Positions 22,371 to 35,164 of a stretch of DNA of 64,000 nucleotides are shown here, in pieces. The notes under the pieces are model-generated. The model made no database searches and was not told the DNA's origin. It saw nothing but the letters and a program-made list of their open reading frames with translations. The stretch covers positions 12,646,373 through 12,710,372 of the forward strand of contig CM038471.1 in assembly GCA_021464415.1 (NCBI GenBank). The letters run 5' to 3'. Both the position numbers and the translations under genes were made by a program. Position 1 is the first letter of the stretch; each line of letters starts with the position of its first letter. The stretch is from Lonicera japonica. Its lineage: Eukaryota > Streptophyta > Magnoliopsida > Dipsacales > Caprifoliaceae.

Positions 22371-24180
22371 TTGAGTTCCTCACACCCCCTCTCCCGCGAA
22401 CATTCAATCATTATCTATCACTCTATCAGCGTCAAGCAATAGTCAATATATTCCAAAAATAAATAAAATTATAAGTCACAAGAATGCTTTATATTAAATA
22501 TGTTCCAAAAAATTGAATTAATATTTCAGACATTTAAAAATTAGAAAAAAAATATTATTGCCTGAATTTTTCCCAAAAAAAGGTTCTCATGGAAGGAGTT
22601 TGTACTCATTTCCTTTTGACCATAATACTACTGAAATTACTACATTCTTAAAAAATGTAAGATTGAAACATATTATGCATGGTAGGTGTTAAGAACACTA
22701 TGATTTTAAGAGAAAGCATCCACCTATTTTTTAACACCACATGCATAAATCTATAATGTACTTGGAGTACCATGTATAGAGCATCGCAAATTCAAAAACA
22801 AAAACTCCTCCAACTTATTCTTATATATTCACTCGATACAATCTCTATCTAAACCAGTGGCCACCACTCTCCATTCATCTCTGCAATTCAATCCAAGCTT
22901 GCAACTCCATTGAAGTTCCACTGCAAAACTCCATTAAAGCCACAAAAGTTCTCTATTAATTTCATCTCTTTTCAAATCAGTTATTTCTCTATTCGATAAG
23001 TTGTTGTTTTAAAACCTAGATTGAATAAAATACCTAACAAATTGAAAATTCAAATTATGAAAGATTAGCAATTTAAGTTTAATAATAATTATTATTATTA
23101 CTTTATAATAGTCAAAATCGAGATTAAAATCATTTATTCAAGCACTTTAACTAAGTTTTACAATAATTTTAACACTCACGTTAGTCGATGAAAGTGAAGA
23201 TAAAGAAGATTCATCTCCTAATTCTCCTCAATTGTCAAGACAAGGATTCGTCAACAGCAAAGATCCTTACAACAGTGAGCTATTCCAAGATGGTCAAGAC
23301 CCATTTGCTTAATTTGGGTGTTTTCAGTCACTACTTGAGTAATAATTTATACAAGAAAAGTTAACACCATAAATTTAACATGTGAAGGACAACTTACCGA
23401 GTCACGGTGCTCTACCAAAAGTAGAAAATAACAATTTTGAACAATAAAAATAAAAATTACTATTGATGAATAGTATCGTAAATAGTAAAAGTACATGAAT
23501 AGTACCTACCGATAGCACTATTTCGACAAATCACAATTAATCAAAATTTACATAGTAAAGCCCTACGTGATTCTATAGTCCATCTCCATTTCCAACTATA
23601 AAAGAGGAGGAAGGCTCAAGGTTTCAGTGGGTCTTATACCCACTGAGACAGAAGAAATTCTCTACTCAAGAATTTTCATTCTTGTATTTAGATATAAGTA
23701 AAAAAATTCTTTTAATTTTATAATTTTAAACTCATGCTTCAAGCATTCATTCATATTTTAGTTTCTAATTTCATTGTAAGTCAAAACTTTATTATTTTTG
23801 TAATTTTATTTAAAAAGTTAATCTTTCAATCAATTAATTTGTATATTTAAATTTGCAAGAAAAAAATTATGTGAAAATTTACAAATTTTCATTTCTAATT
23901 ATCTTTATTGTAAATTTTCAATTTTATAAATATTCTGAAAATAACTAGTGTGTAGTATTTAACTAAATTTTATTTTTGTTTTATTGGAAAGAAGGTGAAT
24001 GTTATTACCTTATTGGCAATAATGTAGAGTTGGCAACAAAAGGAATTTTGGCTGAAAAAAAATGTATCACGTCCTTATTGTCTAAATCCATACATACAAA
24101 GGATTTACTACTGAATGACCCAAACTTTAAAATTCAAAAATATAATTTTAATAAATTATATATTTTTGGAATCTACTAAT
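22371..24180. other. Non-coding region, nothing recognised
   Basis: About 1.8 kb of AT-rich sequence. I see no convincing gene, RNA gene or complete element. 23580-23700 (TATAAAAGAGGAGG, a short GTGGG/CCCAC inverted pair, then a CT-rich leader) looks like the promoter/R region of an LTR, but no ends were found. Confidence 0.35.
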
Positions 24181-25876
24181 TGATGATATCTATAAAACAA
24201 GATCCTTCGTGAATATAATTTTTTATAAAAACAATTCAAAAAAATTATGAAATTTTAAATTTAAAGACTTCTAATGAGTTTATGCTTAAGTTTAATTTAA
24301 AAAATTATTGTAATACCTAAGTCCAATAAATTTAATATTTTCCTAAATCATATTTAAAATTTCTACTTAGTGCATACAATGGGCCAACTGATATTCAAAT
24401 ATGTACGTTGCAATAATTTTTTAGGAGCTTTTGTGAGCAATTATTTAAGTCTTGGATATTTGTTTTTTCATTTAGTGTCTCATAACCATTATTATATATC
24501 TTTTGTCTTTTATTATTTATTATTGTACTTTAATTTTTGCTTAAACATGTCGTTCGGCATGAGTAATACCTAAATAATAATCGTTGGCGATAAATCAATT
24601 AATCATCATCACATTAGTAATTGGTTAGAATAATTGGCACTTTGGTAAATTTTCTAACCACTGATATTAATCATAAAATATGGGAGTTCTTAAATAAACC
24701 CACATAATCCGTCTTTTCACTCCAGTAAGAGAATACTTTCTTCTTACCCCGCTTATTTTTAAAAAAAAACTTTCTATTCACCCCAATGGTGGGTGAGTTT
24801 ACTGAATGCACTATTGAGATGTTAATTTTGTCGTCGCTAAAACTAAAACATGAAAATCTTATATAAATTCATAAAAATATATTTTATTGAAAACATTCAA
24901 CCTACCCCCATCTTTTTTATACACGCCAACGACATACCAACTCTCTTTTATAAGTCAAATAATAAATTTATTTTTTTATTGCCCATCCACAAAATTAATT
25001 ATTAATCTCATAAATTTCCTAATTAGAGATAGGGTCAAGCCCCATAAATGATAATTTCAAAGATATTAAAGTGTAAATTTGAAAAATAAAAATAGCAACA
25101 ACAATAGTTTTAGATTTTTAGGGGGGCAACTGTTTAAAATGAAACACTTGATCAAAGTAAAAATTAATTAGTTAACACAAGATAACTACCCCGACCGTTT
25201 TCACAAGTTAATAATAAAATTTCAATCTTCGTAATATTTTTGTCTCCTATACGGCTGTATTTAATGAATTAAAAAAATAAAATATTTTTTTATAAAAGTA
25301 AATCATTTATTAAAATATTTGGGAACTAGAGTTGTAGAATTATTTGTTAGAAGGAATGAACCTTTTTAATTTTAAAAAATTTAAATGGGCGAGAAGATAA
25401 ATTAGTGGCAGTTTTTTCAAGTACAGAAATTGGGGTGAGAAGAAAGAATCTTATGCTATTTTTTATGTTAAGATTGACGTAATATTGATTTTTGGTGGGG
25501 TAAGAAGACGGATTATGTGGGTGTATTTAAGAAGACCCTAAAATATTTAAATGCTTACGTCACTTTTATTCTCATTTAATCATCAAAACACGTTTTAAAC
25601 GGGGCTTATTCAATTTCTTTCTTTCTTAATGTATCACCATATTAGTGCTTATATATTAAGGGTGCCGTAGTTTTTTCTCCTTAATACCGCGTAATACTTA
25701 AAATGATTGTACTCGATGATTCAATCGATAAAATAATAGAATTTGGAAAAAAAATAAGAAGAATGATTTGATTTATTTCTCCATCTTTCTTTTTTCTATT
25801 TTTTTATCTCTTATTTCATGTAAGATTTTTCTTACAAGTTGTTTAAAGAATGTGATTTCATGAAAAACCGAACATT
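24181..25876. repeat. Block C: third copy of CBF-flanking DNA
   Basis: 24181-24680 and 25539-25876 match 42390-43285 in block B and about 10900-11490 in block A (for example CATGAGTAATACCTAA, the CACATTAGTAATTGG segment and AGGGTGCC). The match is interrupted by the element at 24682-25538. No CBF gene remains next to this copy. Confidence 0.7.
24682..25538. mobile_element. Non-autonomous DNA element with GGG termini and 8-bp TSD, 857 bp
   Basis: Left end GGGAGTTCTTAAATA and right end (reverse complement) GGGTCTTCTTAAATA lead into a longer inverted repeat containing CCCACATAATCCGTCTT. TAAAATAT flanks both sides (24674-24681 and 25539-25546). Blocks A and B read ATAAAATAGTTAGATG here, the empty site. 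An 8-bp duplication points to hAT or, less likely, a MULE; the GGG end is not diagnostic. No transposase seen. Confidence 0.85.
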
Positions 25877-26585
25877 TGTTAAAACCGTAGGTCGAATATG
25901 GTTTTTGAAATTTAATTGTAGTTTGAAAATAATTTCAAATAAAGTTTAAATAATAAAACTTTAATAGAATGTTTATCAAGGAAGTAAGTATATAAATCAA
26001 TCACACAAGCAATTAACAAATATAAGTACAAGAAAATAGAGAGCTTGAATTTAGAGAGATTGAACTGGATGAGCCAATGACGTTTTGTTTACGCAGTTCA
26101 GTTGTTTAGGCTATACGTCTGCGCCCGAGTAGTGTTCCCGAAAAATTTTACTAAAAACAATTTTCTTCCGGGTGAAAATCAAACATTTATAATTGTAATC
26201 TTTCTCACTACACTCTACAAATGTTATTCTTCTCACAACACTCAACAACTGTGATTTTTCTATCCACACTCAATAAAAGAAATGCTCTTGCTATTCTATG
26301 AGAAAAACCTCTCATAATTTGAATAATAAATTGTTTTTGTGACAAACACCAATGTCCAATAACTCCAAAGTGTATTTGAAGATTATAAATAATGCTCACA
26401 CTAGAGTTATCAATATTGATCAAAATATATAGCACAAGAATCAAAAATATGATCAATGCATAAACTTGGATAATATCGATATATGAAAAATGAGATTGTA
26501 TGATTATCCAAATTGTTAAAAATGTGTCTAAGACCTTATATTTATAATTAGAAAAAGTTTATAATCGTTGGGAGCAATTATCAAA
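25877..26585 (-). repeat. Reversed SIRE-related LTR, first part (split by insertion)
   Basis: Starts with TGTTAAAACCGTAGGTCG, the complement of the LTR end, and continues through the region matching 10030-10380 (CTCTACAAATGTTATTCTTCTC and onward). The LTR resumes at 40899 (TCAAAAGTAGAC) after the composite insertion and fades near 41120. Confidence 0.75.
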
Positions 26586-26665
26586 TGTTATAAATGAAAA
26601 GCAGTGTTCTAAAAGGCGGGGCCTAGGCGTGCAAGGCGGCCGCCTAGGCCCTAGGCGGTGCCCGA

Positions 26666-28629
26666 TGTGAACACCTCATTTTGCGACCCTCACAAGAATC
26701 CCGAACTCTAGGAAAACAAGCACGCATGCATGCACAAGCATTCTTAGATGCACACATACTATCTACATGTCATACAGATCAAAGAAGGAAGCCGAAAAGA
26801 CACCTAGATGAGAAGTTACGAGAATTATCAGAAACTGCAGGAACCAAAAACCGTCAAAACTCCTGGACACTTGTGAAATGAGATTTTCTCATATATTATC
26901 ATCCACAAACTTTGTGGGTTGTTAGAAATTACCATAAGGAGTAGCATATTAGAAAAACAGCTCGATCTAACGGTCGGACCCCCAAAAATTTAAAAAACCG
27001 AGAGTTCATTTCGGGTGATCAAATGGAGGCCTTCTCGAAGTCAAAATGAGTTCCAATTTGGTCACTAGATAGGTATTATTATGGGGGAGAACATATCCAA
27101 AGTTCAGCTTTGTTGGACATGAGATCATCAAGAATCAATTCGTTTATCGTGTAAATCTAGTCGAAATGTCCTTCGTAGAAATTAAAGTAAATGGAGCCCT
27201 TCCCGAACTATGACCGATCTAAAATTTGGATACAAGCTAGAAAACATTTGGAGGGAAAATATATCAAAAATTCATGGAAATCTAACAGCTAGAAATTCTA
27301 TTGTCAAGGTTGTTATACCCAAGTACATTTCCTACACAGGAACTAACTCTTTGTACCAATCCAAGGAGACCGAGTCCTTCCCAAACTTCGATCGTGTTCA
27401 ACTTTGTACATGGTCTAGAAGACTTCTATTAGAAATACATTTCCAAAAAGAGCATGATCCAACGGTTATAACTTGACTTGTCGTACAAACAAGTGACCTT
27501 ATCTACAACAAGTACCTTTTCTACGTGGGAACAAACTCTTCGTAACAATCAGAGCAAAAGGAGTCCTTCCTGAATTCCGATTAACCTAAAATTTTGACAT
27601 AATCTAGAAGACTTCTATTCCCAACAATTATCCAAAAATTAGCATGATCCAACGGTTGAAAGGCTTTGCGAGAGGCTCCAAGAATACTGGTTGCAATATC
27701 TTTTCTTGCTCTCCAAGCATTTTTCAACTATAAATAGACTCCCCCCCCCCTCCATTCATATTTTTCATCAACAATTAAGGGAATTTCGTGGTACACACCA
27801 AGAGAACCTTATTCTCTCCTTTCAAGGAGGCTCAGGTACAATTTTCTCTCTCTTCTTTTATTTATTCGTCAGTTTTATAATTCATATTCTTGTTAGCATA
27901 ATTTCTATCACTTGATAACTTTTCAAAACCCTTTTTAAATTATTTTTCAAAACTAAAGGCATATAACAAACCCTAATCTAATTCCAAAATAGTTTTATTA
28001 CTTTCTTACTTTTCCAAAAGCCCGGATTAGCTGTATTGTTATACGAAGGAATTGATAATCGCTATATATCCAATCTAACTCATAGATTGTAGTGTATATG
28101 TGATATATACTTGATTATGAGAACACCAACGCCATCTATACCGGTTTAATCCATAGGCTATGGTATACGATCGGTCAAGTCGCCTTATATCAAATCGAAT
28201 ATGAGATTCGACATCGAATCAGTTTTTGAAAAGCCCAATGTTTTATAACATCACTTGTTTCATTACATTTATTATTATCAAACTCTCTTTTTCAAATCAT
28301 ACACACACTTATTTTCAAAATCATGGGCGAATTAGGAAACACACATCGTATTCATCCCATCCCCAAAATTCCGGTTTCTAAACCAAGTGCGGAAAGCTGT
28401 AAAGTAATAGTAATAGCATGCAAGAACTAAATTATAACACACACATATCCTACTTAAGAGACCGAAAGGGCGAATTGGGTGCCTAACACCTTCCCAATTC
28501 GTAACTTAATTCCCGAACCTTCGAATCAACTGGTTTCGCATACATTGTGTAAAAGAAGATATTTAGTCTATAAATACGTCTCTTTTATACAAACCTTTTT
28601 GTTTGTTTAGTAAAACAAACTGGCGACTC
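26666..28629 (+). repeat. Extra (first) LTR copy, 3' truncated
   Basis: Same start and body as 28630-30581, but ends at ACTGGCGACTC and passes straight into the next TGTGAACACC. It lacks the last 180 or so bases present in the second copy. A TATA box TATAAATA lies at 27729-27736, followed by the conserved CATCAACAATTAAGGG leader. Confidence 0.85.
27729..27736 (+). promoter_or_regulatory. LTR TATA box (first LTR copy)
   Basis: TATAAATA in the context CAACTATAAATAGAC, conserved in all three LTR copies and followed about 30-40 bases later by CATCAACAAT, a plausible start of R. Confidence 0.7.
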
Positions 28630-30759
28630 TGTGAACACCTCATTTTGCGACCCCCGCAAGAATCCTAATTTTCAAAGAAATAAACATGCATGCACGCACG
28701 AGCATTCCTAGATGCACATGTATTTTGTTCATGTGATACAGGTCAAAGAAGAAAGCCGAAAGGACCCCGGATGAGGAGTCACAGAATTATCGAAAATTGT
28801 CAGGAATCGAAAACCGTCAAAACTCTTGGAAACTTGTGAAAGGAGAGTCACGCATTTGGATCATCCTCAAACTTTGAGAGTTGTTGGAAATTATCAAAAG
28901 GAGTAACATACTCGAAAATCAGCTAAATCCGACATTCGGATCTCCGAAAATTCAGAAAATCGCGAGTTTATTTCGGGTGGTCAAATGGAGGTCTTCTCGA
29001 AGTTAAAATGGTTTGAAGTTTGGTAAGTGGATAGGCCTTATTGTGGGGAAAAGCATATTAAAATTTTAGCTTTGTTGGACATGGGATCCTCAAGAATCAA
29101 TTTATCTACCGTGCAATTCCAGTTGAAATGTCCTTCGTAGCAAATTAAAATAAATAGTGGCCTTCCCGAAATCTGATCGACCTCAAATTTGGACACAAGT
29201 TAAAAAACATTTGGAGGGAAAACATATCAAAAAATCAGCATAATCCAACGGTTGTAAGTTCAGTTGTCGAGGTTGTTGTACGCAAGTACATTTCCTATGC
29301 GGGAACAAACTCTTTGTACCAAGCCAAGGAGACCGAGTCCTTCCCGAACTCCGATCGTCCTCAAATTTTTACAGGGTGTAAAAGACTTATATTGGAAATA
29401 CATATCCAAAATTCAGCATGATCCAACGGTTAGAACCTGACTTGTCATGCAAACAAGGGACCTTGTCTACAACAAGTACCTTTCCTACGCGGACACAAAC
29501 TCTTCGTACCAATCAGAACGAAAGGGAACCTTCCCGAAATGCGATCGACCTGAAATTTTTACAAAAGCTAGAATAGTTCTATTCCCAACACATATCCAAA
29601 AATCAAGATGATCCAACGGTGGGAAGGTTTCGAGATAATTTCCAAGAGTCCTAGTTGCAATCTCTTTTCTTGCTCTCCAAGTATTTTCTTCAACTATAAA
29701 TAGACCCCCCTCCATTCATTATTTCCATCAACAATCAAGGGGATTTCGTGGTACACACTAAGAGATCCTTATTCTCTCCATCCAAGGAGGCTCAGGTATA
29801 ATTTTCTCTCTCTTCTTTTATTTATTCGTCGATTTTATAATTCATACTCTTGTTTGCATAATTTTTATTACTTAATAGCTTTTCAAAACCTTTTTTTTCA
29901 AATTGTTTTCAAAACTAAAGGCGTATAATAAACCCTAATCCAATTCCAAAATAGTATTATCACTTTCTTACTTTTTCAAAAGTCCGGATTAGCGGTATCG
30001 TTATACGAAGGAATCGATAATCGCTACATATTTAATCTAACTCATAGATTGCGGTGTGTATGTGATAAATACTTGATTATGAGAGCATTATTGCCATCTA
30101 TACCGGTTTAATCAATAGACTTTGGTATACGATCGGTCAACTCGTCTCATATCATATCGAGTATAAGATTCCACATTGAATTAGTTTCCGAAAAGCCCAA
30201 TACTTTACAAAATCACTTGTTTCATTGCATCTATTATTATCAAACTCTCTTTTTCAAATCACACACACACACACTTTTTTCACATCAAATCATTTCATCC
30301 CCCCAAAATCCCGATTTCTAAGGCAAGCACGACAAAGCTGTAAAGAAAGCAATGCAAAGTAACTGAATGCATAGCATGAATTATCAAGAGGCACCGAAAA
30401 GGGCCAACTTGGACCGAAAGGGCGAATTGGGTGCCTAACACCTTCCCGATTCGTAACTTAATCCCCGAACCTTCGAATCAACTGGTTTCGCATATATTGT
30501 GTATAACAGGATATTTAGTCCATAAATACGTCTCTTTTACACAAACCTTTTTGTTTGTTTAGTAAAACAAACTGGCGACTCTTATTCCTTTCAAAAACCG
30601 ATTTCCAAAGTAACAAACGGAATCGCCGCCCACGGGGACCCCCGGGCGTCGAGGACGCAGGTTCTCACAGACTCTTATTTATTTCAAAATCGATTTTTGA
30701 AGCAAACATGGAATTGCCGCCCACGAGAACCTCAGGCGTCAAGAACGCGGGTTCTCACA
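28630..30759 (+). repeat. 5' LTR of the Ogre/Tat-like element (2130 bp)
   Basis: TGTGAACACC...GGTTCTCACA, with TATAAATA at 29695-29702 and the same leader as the other copies. The last 180 bases are a tandem duplication of an about 90-bp segment (GACTCTTATT to GGTTCTCACA), present once in the 3' LTR. It is followed by the primer site, so this is the functional 5' LTR. Confidence 0.85.
29695..29702 (+). promoter_or_regulatory. LTR TATA box (5' LTR)
   Basis: TATAAATA in the same context as the other two LTR copies, about 1065 bases into the LTR. Confidence 0.7.
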
Positions 30760-30760
30760 G

Positions 30761-30780
30761 TGGTGACTCTGCTGGGGATT
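30761..30780 (+). other. tRNA-Arg primer binding site
   Basis: TGGTGACTCTGCTGGGGATT, one base after the LTR end. It resembles the complement of the 3' end of plant tRNA-Arg (TGGCGACTCCGCTGGGGAT) with mismatches at two or three places. It sets the element's orientation and lineage. Confidence 0.75.
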
Positions 30781-32431
30781 TTTAAGAGGATTAGACTATA
30801 AATAAGAGTATAATATGTGTGGATAATTATTTTTAGTTGCATATTTTTTCTTTCTAGCTTTAATTCTAGGATAACATAAATGCGATTTAGGCGGATACCC
30901 TGATTCCATTTTTGTTTGTAATAATTGTTTGAGGAAAATCTTTTCATAAATAAAAATTGAAAGTACTTGAACAAACCCTAAAGCGTTCTTTATAATAAAC
31001 CTCCATAATTGTTATTTTGCACGCACTCACTATCATTATGCATTATCGCGAGTGTGAAGTTACCCTATTAACCTCGGGACCAAAGTCGTGACTAGGCCGT
31101 GGACTTGTGGGTCTACACTAGCCAAAAGCGCATGGGACCACTCTCCTTGGCCAAGTACTAAACTAGGGTATATCGAGTAATGAGAACACTCACGTACCTA
31201 TAATGTATATCAAATGGTCCTTGCACATATTCACCCTTGGGGTATATAGCAAGACCAAACCAAATAGGAGGGAGCCTTAAGCCTTACCCCCTTCAACCAG
31301 GCTTGCATATAGGATACGTCAGCCTAGTACACATAAATTTTTGCATGTTTTTTTGACTGTCAGTCGTGAGATTGGTGAACAAAAAGCCTTGTCATACATA
31401 CCAAATCTTGGTTTGGCAAGTACGGCCGGAGGCTGTCTAACCCCGTCCGTAGAAATCCCTCACTAAAACTCGTTAGTGAGAATTTGTCTATCACTATTTC
31501 CATGGAAAAGCAACTATAAGAGGAGAGAACTTCCTGATTTTTCTAAATGTTTTCCAAAATGTTTTCTAAAAAATAAGTCATTTTTTAAAATAAATTTTTC
31601 GAAAATTGATTTTTAAAATCAGAAGGTTATAAGGGTACCCCGAGAATTCATATTCCTACCCTAAACCTATCCACGAGGCTCTCAAGTTGTTGCTGTCGAT
31701 TTGTTTTCCCTAATCACCAAAAAGTGGTTTTTGATTTTATTTTCCTGTTGAGTTATAGTTTTTCGAGAATTATGCAACCCATGAAAAAATATTCATTTCC
31801 CGGTTAATCCCCGATTTCTTTCTCCCCATTCTTCACCACACTCCGATTATCTACTATTAACACCAGTCGACTGGGTTGGTAAAGATCAAACCAGACGACT
31901 CATGAGATCAGACTAACCACTGATCATGCCTCCTCATTGCAACACTGAGCCACCAATTGATCAAACCCAAGTTAACAATACTGAGGGTAATTATGGTGAA
32001 ACCTCTTGTGCAGGGGATCCGCCTTCTGGTCCCGTTTTTCCACAAACTGAGGGTGGTGTTTGAACCATTGAACATCTCAACTATCTAATCCATGATCTAA
32101 CCTAGTCTGTAGCCATCATGAATGATCAACAAGTGGCCACCCAAGCCCATCTTGAGCCCTAATCACTGTCAGAACACCTGGTGAACCAAACCAACTCAAT
32201 CCAAATCCATACCCAACCGAAGGCAACCAAACTCAAGACCCAGTAGCTCTATCTAACATTCTCTAATACATTTTCCCAGTTCATGTCAACATTAACCACC
32301 CACATTCTTGTGGCCCTTGCCAACATCGTTGTACCACCAGCGCAAGATCCCAAAACCGCCTGGTTGAACCCTAAACATAACCAACCCTTTCAAAACCATA
32401 ATCCTCAAGCCATCCTTGATGCAGATCATAA
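30781..32431 (+). other. Leader and degenerate 5' interior of the Ogre/Tat-like element
   Basis: Non-coding leader (30781-31850), then a short frame at 31926-32063 (start MPPHCNTEPP, 45 residues) with in-frame stops after it. It could be what is left of an N-terminal gag or ORF1 region, but no domain is recognisable. CCAGTCGACTGG at 31864-31875 is a 12-bp palindrome. Confidence 0.45.
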
Positions 32432-32750
32432 CAGCTCCCTGAAGACTAGCCTCACCATCATCGTTCACATACACTGAGGGTGCAGAGGATACATGCACTG
32501 AGGGTGTCGACAAGAAGACCCGAACAGCTCCCTGAAGGCAAGTCTCACCATCATCGTTCGCATACACTGAGAGTGCAGAGGGTATATGCACTAAGGGTTT
32601 CGACAAGAAGACCAGATCAGCTCCCTGAAGACTAGCCTCACCATCATCATTCGTACATATTGAGGGTGCCAAGGGTACATCTACTGAGACTATCGACAAG
32701 AAAACCTGAATAGCTCTTTAAAGACTAACCTCTCCATTCATTATTCGCAC
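32432..32750. repeat. 93-bp tandem repeat, about 3.4 copies
   Basis: Units start at 32432, 32525, 32618 and 32711 (CAGCTCCCTGAAGACTAGCC, then CACTGAGGGTGCAGAGG and TCGACAAGAAGACC). The period is exactly 93, a multiple of three, which leaves an antisense frame open for 135 codons without indicating a gene. Confidence 0.88.
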
Positions 32751-33500
32751 TCAGGATGTTCTACCCACATCACCACGACCATGTTGTTGTCCTACCAATA
32801 GAACCAAAAACCCTGAAGGTAGAATCAAGTCAATTAATTGGTTTAGCAGCTGAAAGCCCCCGCCTCTCTCAAGAATTAAGCCTGTCCACACCCACTCATG
32901 AAAATGCATAAAATCGGTAATCCTCCTGAGACTGTGGGTATGAGCAAAAGCAGTAACTCGGATGGATTTTGATAAGACCAATAATCAAAAAGTCGAGAGA
33001 AACGTGTCAAGATGGAAGAATGACGCAAGATCAGCAAAATCCCAAGACGAAAGCATGCCATTTCCCTTGTGACCGATATCACCTTGCACTCACTCATTAA
33101 TTAACCAAAAATCAATATTTGCCTTTTTCAGTGTTGCTATATTCTTGAAAGATGGTCGGTCTTGCATGCATACATCTACATTTAGATAATTTCAAGTAAC
33201 ATAACATACTTCATAAATCAGGCAACTCAAGATTCAAGACCTTTTCAAAACTAAGTTTTCAAAACATGGTGCGATGATTTAAGAAGTATGCGAATACTTG
33301 AAATTTAGGAAAGCATGGCATTTGGCATACACATGAACACTTGCATAAGTGTATCGCGCAACAGATAAGCATTAGGCTTTATGATCTACCAGACAAGCTT
33401 CACCACCACATCCCAGTGTATACCTCAATGATTAATCACACCACCATCACAACGCCAAATCAATGCACTCTCGATCATCACGATAAAATCACTTCATAAG
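32751..33500. other. Interior of the Ogre/Tat-like element, nothing recognised
   Basis: About 750 bases between two minisatellites. No open frame over about 75 codons and no motif of gag, protease, reverse transcriptase or integrase. Confidence 0.4.
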
Positions 33501-33856
33501 CCTTCCCAGAGAGGCAAAACACAATCACATGTCCTCCCAGAGAGGCAAAATACAATCACATGTCCTCCCAGAGAGTCAAATCACTTCACAAGCCCTCATA
33601 GAGAGGCAAATAAACATCACATTTCCTCCCAGAAAGTTGGATTACATCAAAATTCCTCCCAAATAGTCAAATCACTTCACAAGCCCTCCTAGAGAGGCAA
33701 ATCACATCATAATTCCTCTCAGATAGTTGAATTACATCACAATTCCTCCCAGAGAGTCGAATCACCTCATATTCCTCCTAGAGAGTCGAATTATATCACA
33801 TTTTCTCCCAGAGAGTCAAATCACCTCATACTTCCTCCCAGAGAGTCGAATCATAT
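33501..33856. repeat. 30-bp minisatellite, twelve copies
   Basis: Units of about 29-32 bases on the pattern CCTCCCAGAGAGTCAAATCACATCACAATT. A short follow-on array with the core CCTTTCTACAGGCAAAT repeats three to four times at 33870-33950. Confidence 0.85.
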
Positions 33857-33950
33857 ATAGAACCTAAAGTCCTTTCTACAGGCACAAATCTCAAGCCCTT
33901 TTTACAGGCAAATCCAAAGCCCTTTCTACAGGCAAATTCCAGACTCTTTC

Positions 33951-35164
33951 CATAAACCAAAAAAGCCCCATTTGAAAAGATATAAGAGAAAAATAGAGAG
34001 TAAGATTAGAATGACAAAATCTTACAATTGATACGCTAGGAAAAAACCCCATAAAAAGAGCTTTTGAATTGGCCTAGTTTTTTCTCTTCTAAAGAAGTCT
34101 TTAAGACACGCTTTCAAAAGTTCTCGAACCGAAAATCACAAACACAGCACGACAATGTCAAATACGAACTTTTAAAGCAAATATTCTCAAAATCGCAAGG
34201 ACGATAACGCTCAAAAAAACTTGACAAAGCGAGAAGGAATAAAGTGGGTACAAGAAAAAATTAAAATAGTAGAAAAGAGGATAAATCCCAAAGTGCCAAA
34301 AGAAAAAAAACGTATTGAAAAAAAAATAAAAAAGGCAAAAGATGACAGCAAAAGCCACACCAAAAGTGACAACTAGGCCAAAAGGCCCAGGGCTACGTCT
34401 TGGGTGAGGAAGGATGCTGACCATGCAAAAGAAAAACAAATAAGTTGCATCAAAAAAGCTTTCAAATAATCAAGGAAGAATAAGGGTATCGAAAAGCAGA
34501 AAATGATGCAGGCACACAACAAACTCTCCTCTCACGAAGTCAGGAAATAATAAGCAGAATCGTAACCTAATGACACGAGAAAAATGCCTCAAAAGCAAAG
34601 CAAGAGGCAAAGTCCAAAACTCATGCACGAGGTTTGAGAATTGAGAGAACGTAACTCGATCCTTTCTCAAGAAGAAAGAAGCCAGCCAAAAGTTCTTATT
34701 TTCAAAAAAAGAAAAAAAGATTACACCAAAACTTTTTCTCTTTATCTCTCTATGTCTTCTCAGAGACTCTCACCTCCTCGGCAGATTATCAACCCTTGCA
34801 TTAGCCCTTATCCAAGCCTGTAGGAGTTACCTCCCCAGTAGGTCATCAACCTGCAGCCTTTATCCTAGCCAGTAGGAATTCTTATTTCCTCAGCATACCA
34901 TTATATCCTTAGTAGATCACCAACCTTCTCTAACAGACCATGAATCATCATATCCCCAGCTGATCCTCAATTAAGCCAAAGTAATATCTCCAGCATACTA
35001 TATGTGGTAACCTCTCAAACTAAAGCAATATCTCCAGTAGACCATCAACCATCATATCCCCACCGGACCACCTGCCCTCACCCTGTCAGGCTAACCGAAT
35101 CAGAATTGTTAACGGAACCATCCCTGCTTGTGAGATTACATCAGTTTAACAATATACCCAATCA
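33951..35164. other. Interior spacer of the Ogre/Tat-like element
   Basis: A-rich (34160-34700), then irregular repeats around ATATCCCCAGC / AGACCATCAACC (34780-35100) that look like a decayed minisatellite. No coding signal. Confidence 0.4.

Noticed and set aside
30555..30785. 76-codon frame across the LTR/primer-site boundary
   Set aside because: A by-product of the 90-bp duplication at the LTR end; it crosses the primer binding site.
32292..32699. 135-codon minus-strand frame
   Set aside because: Made of the 93-bp tandem repeat inside a retroelement, with no domain or start context.
33501..33856. CRISPR-like array of regular 30-bp repeats
   Set aside because: Repeats are contiguous without unique spacers, diverged, and lie inside a plant retroelement.
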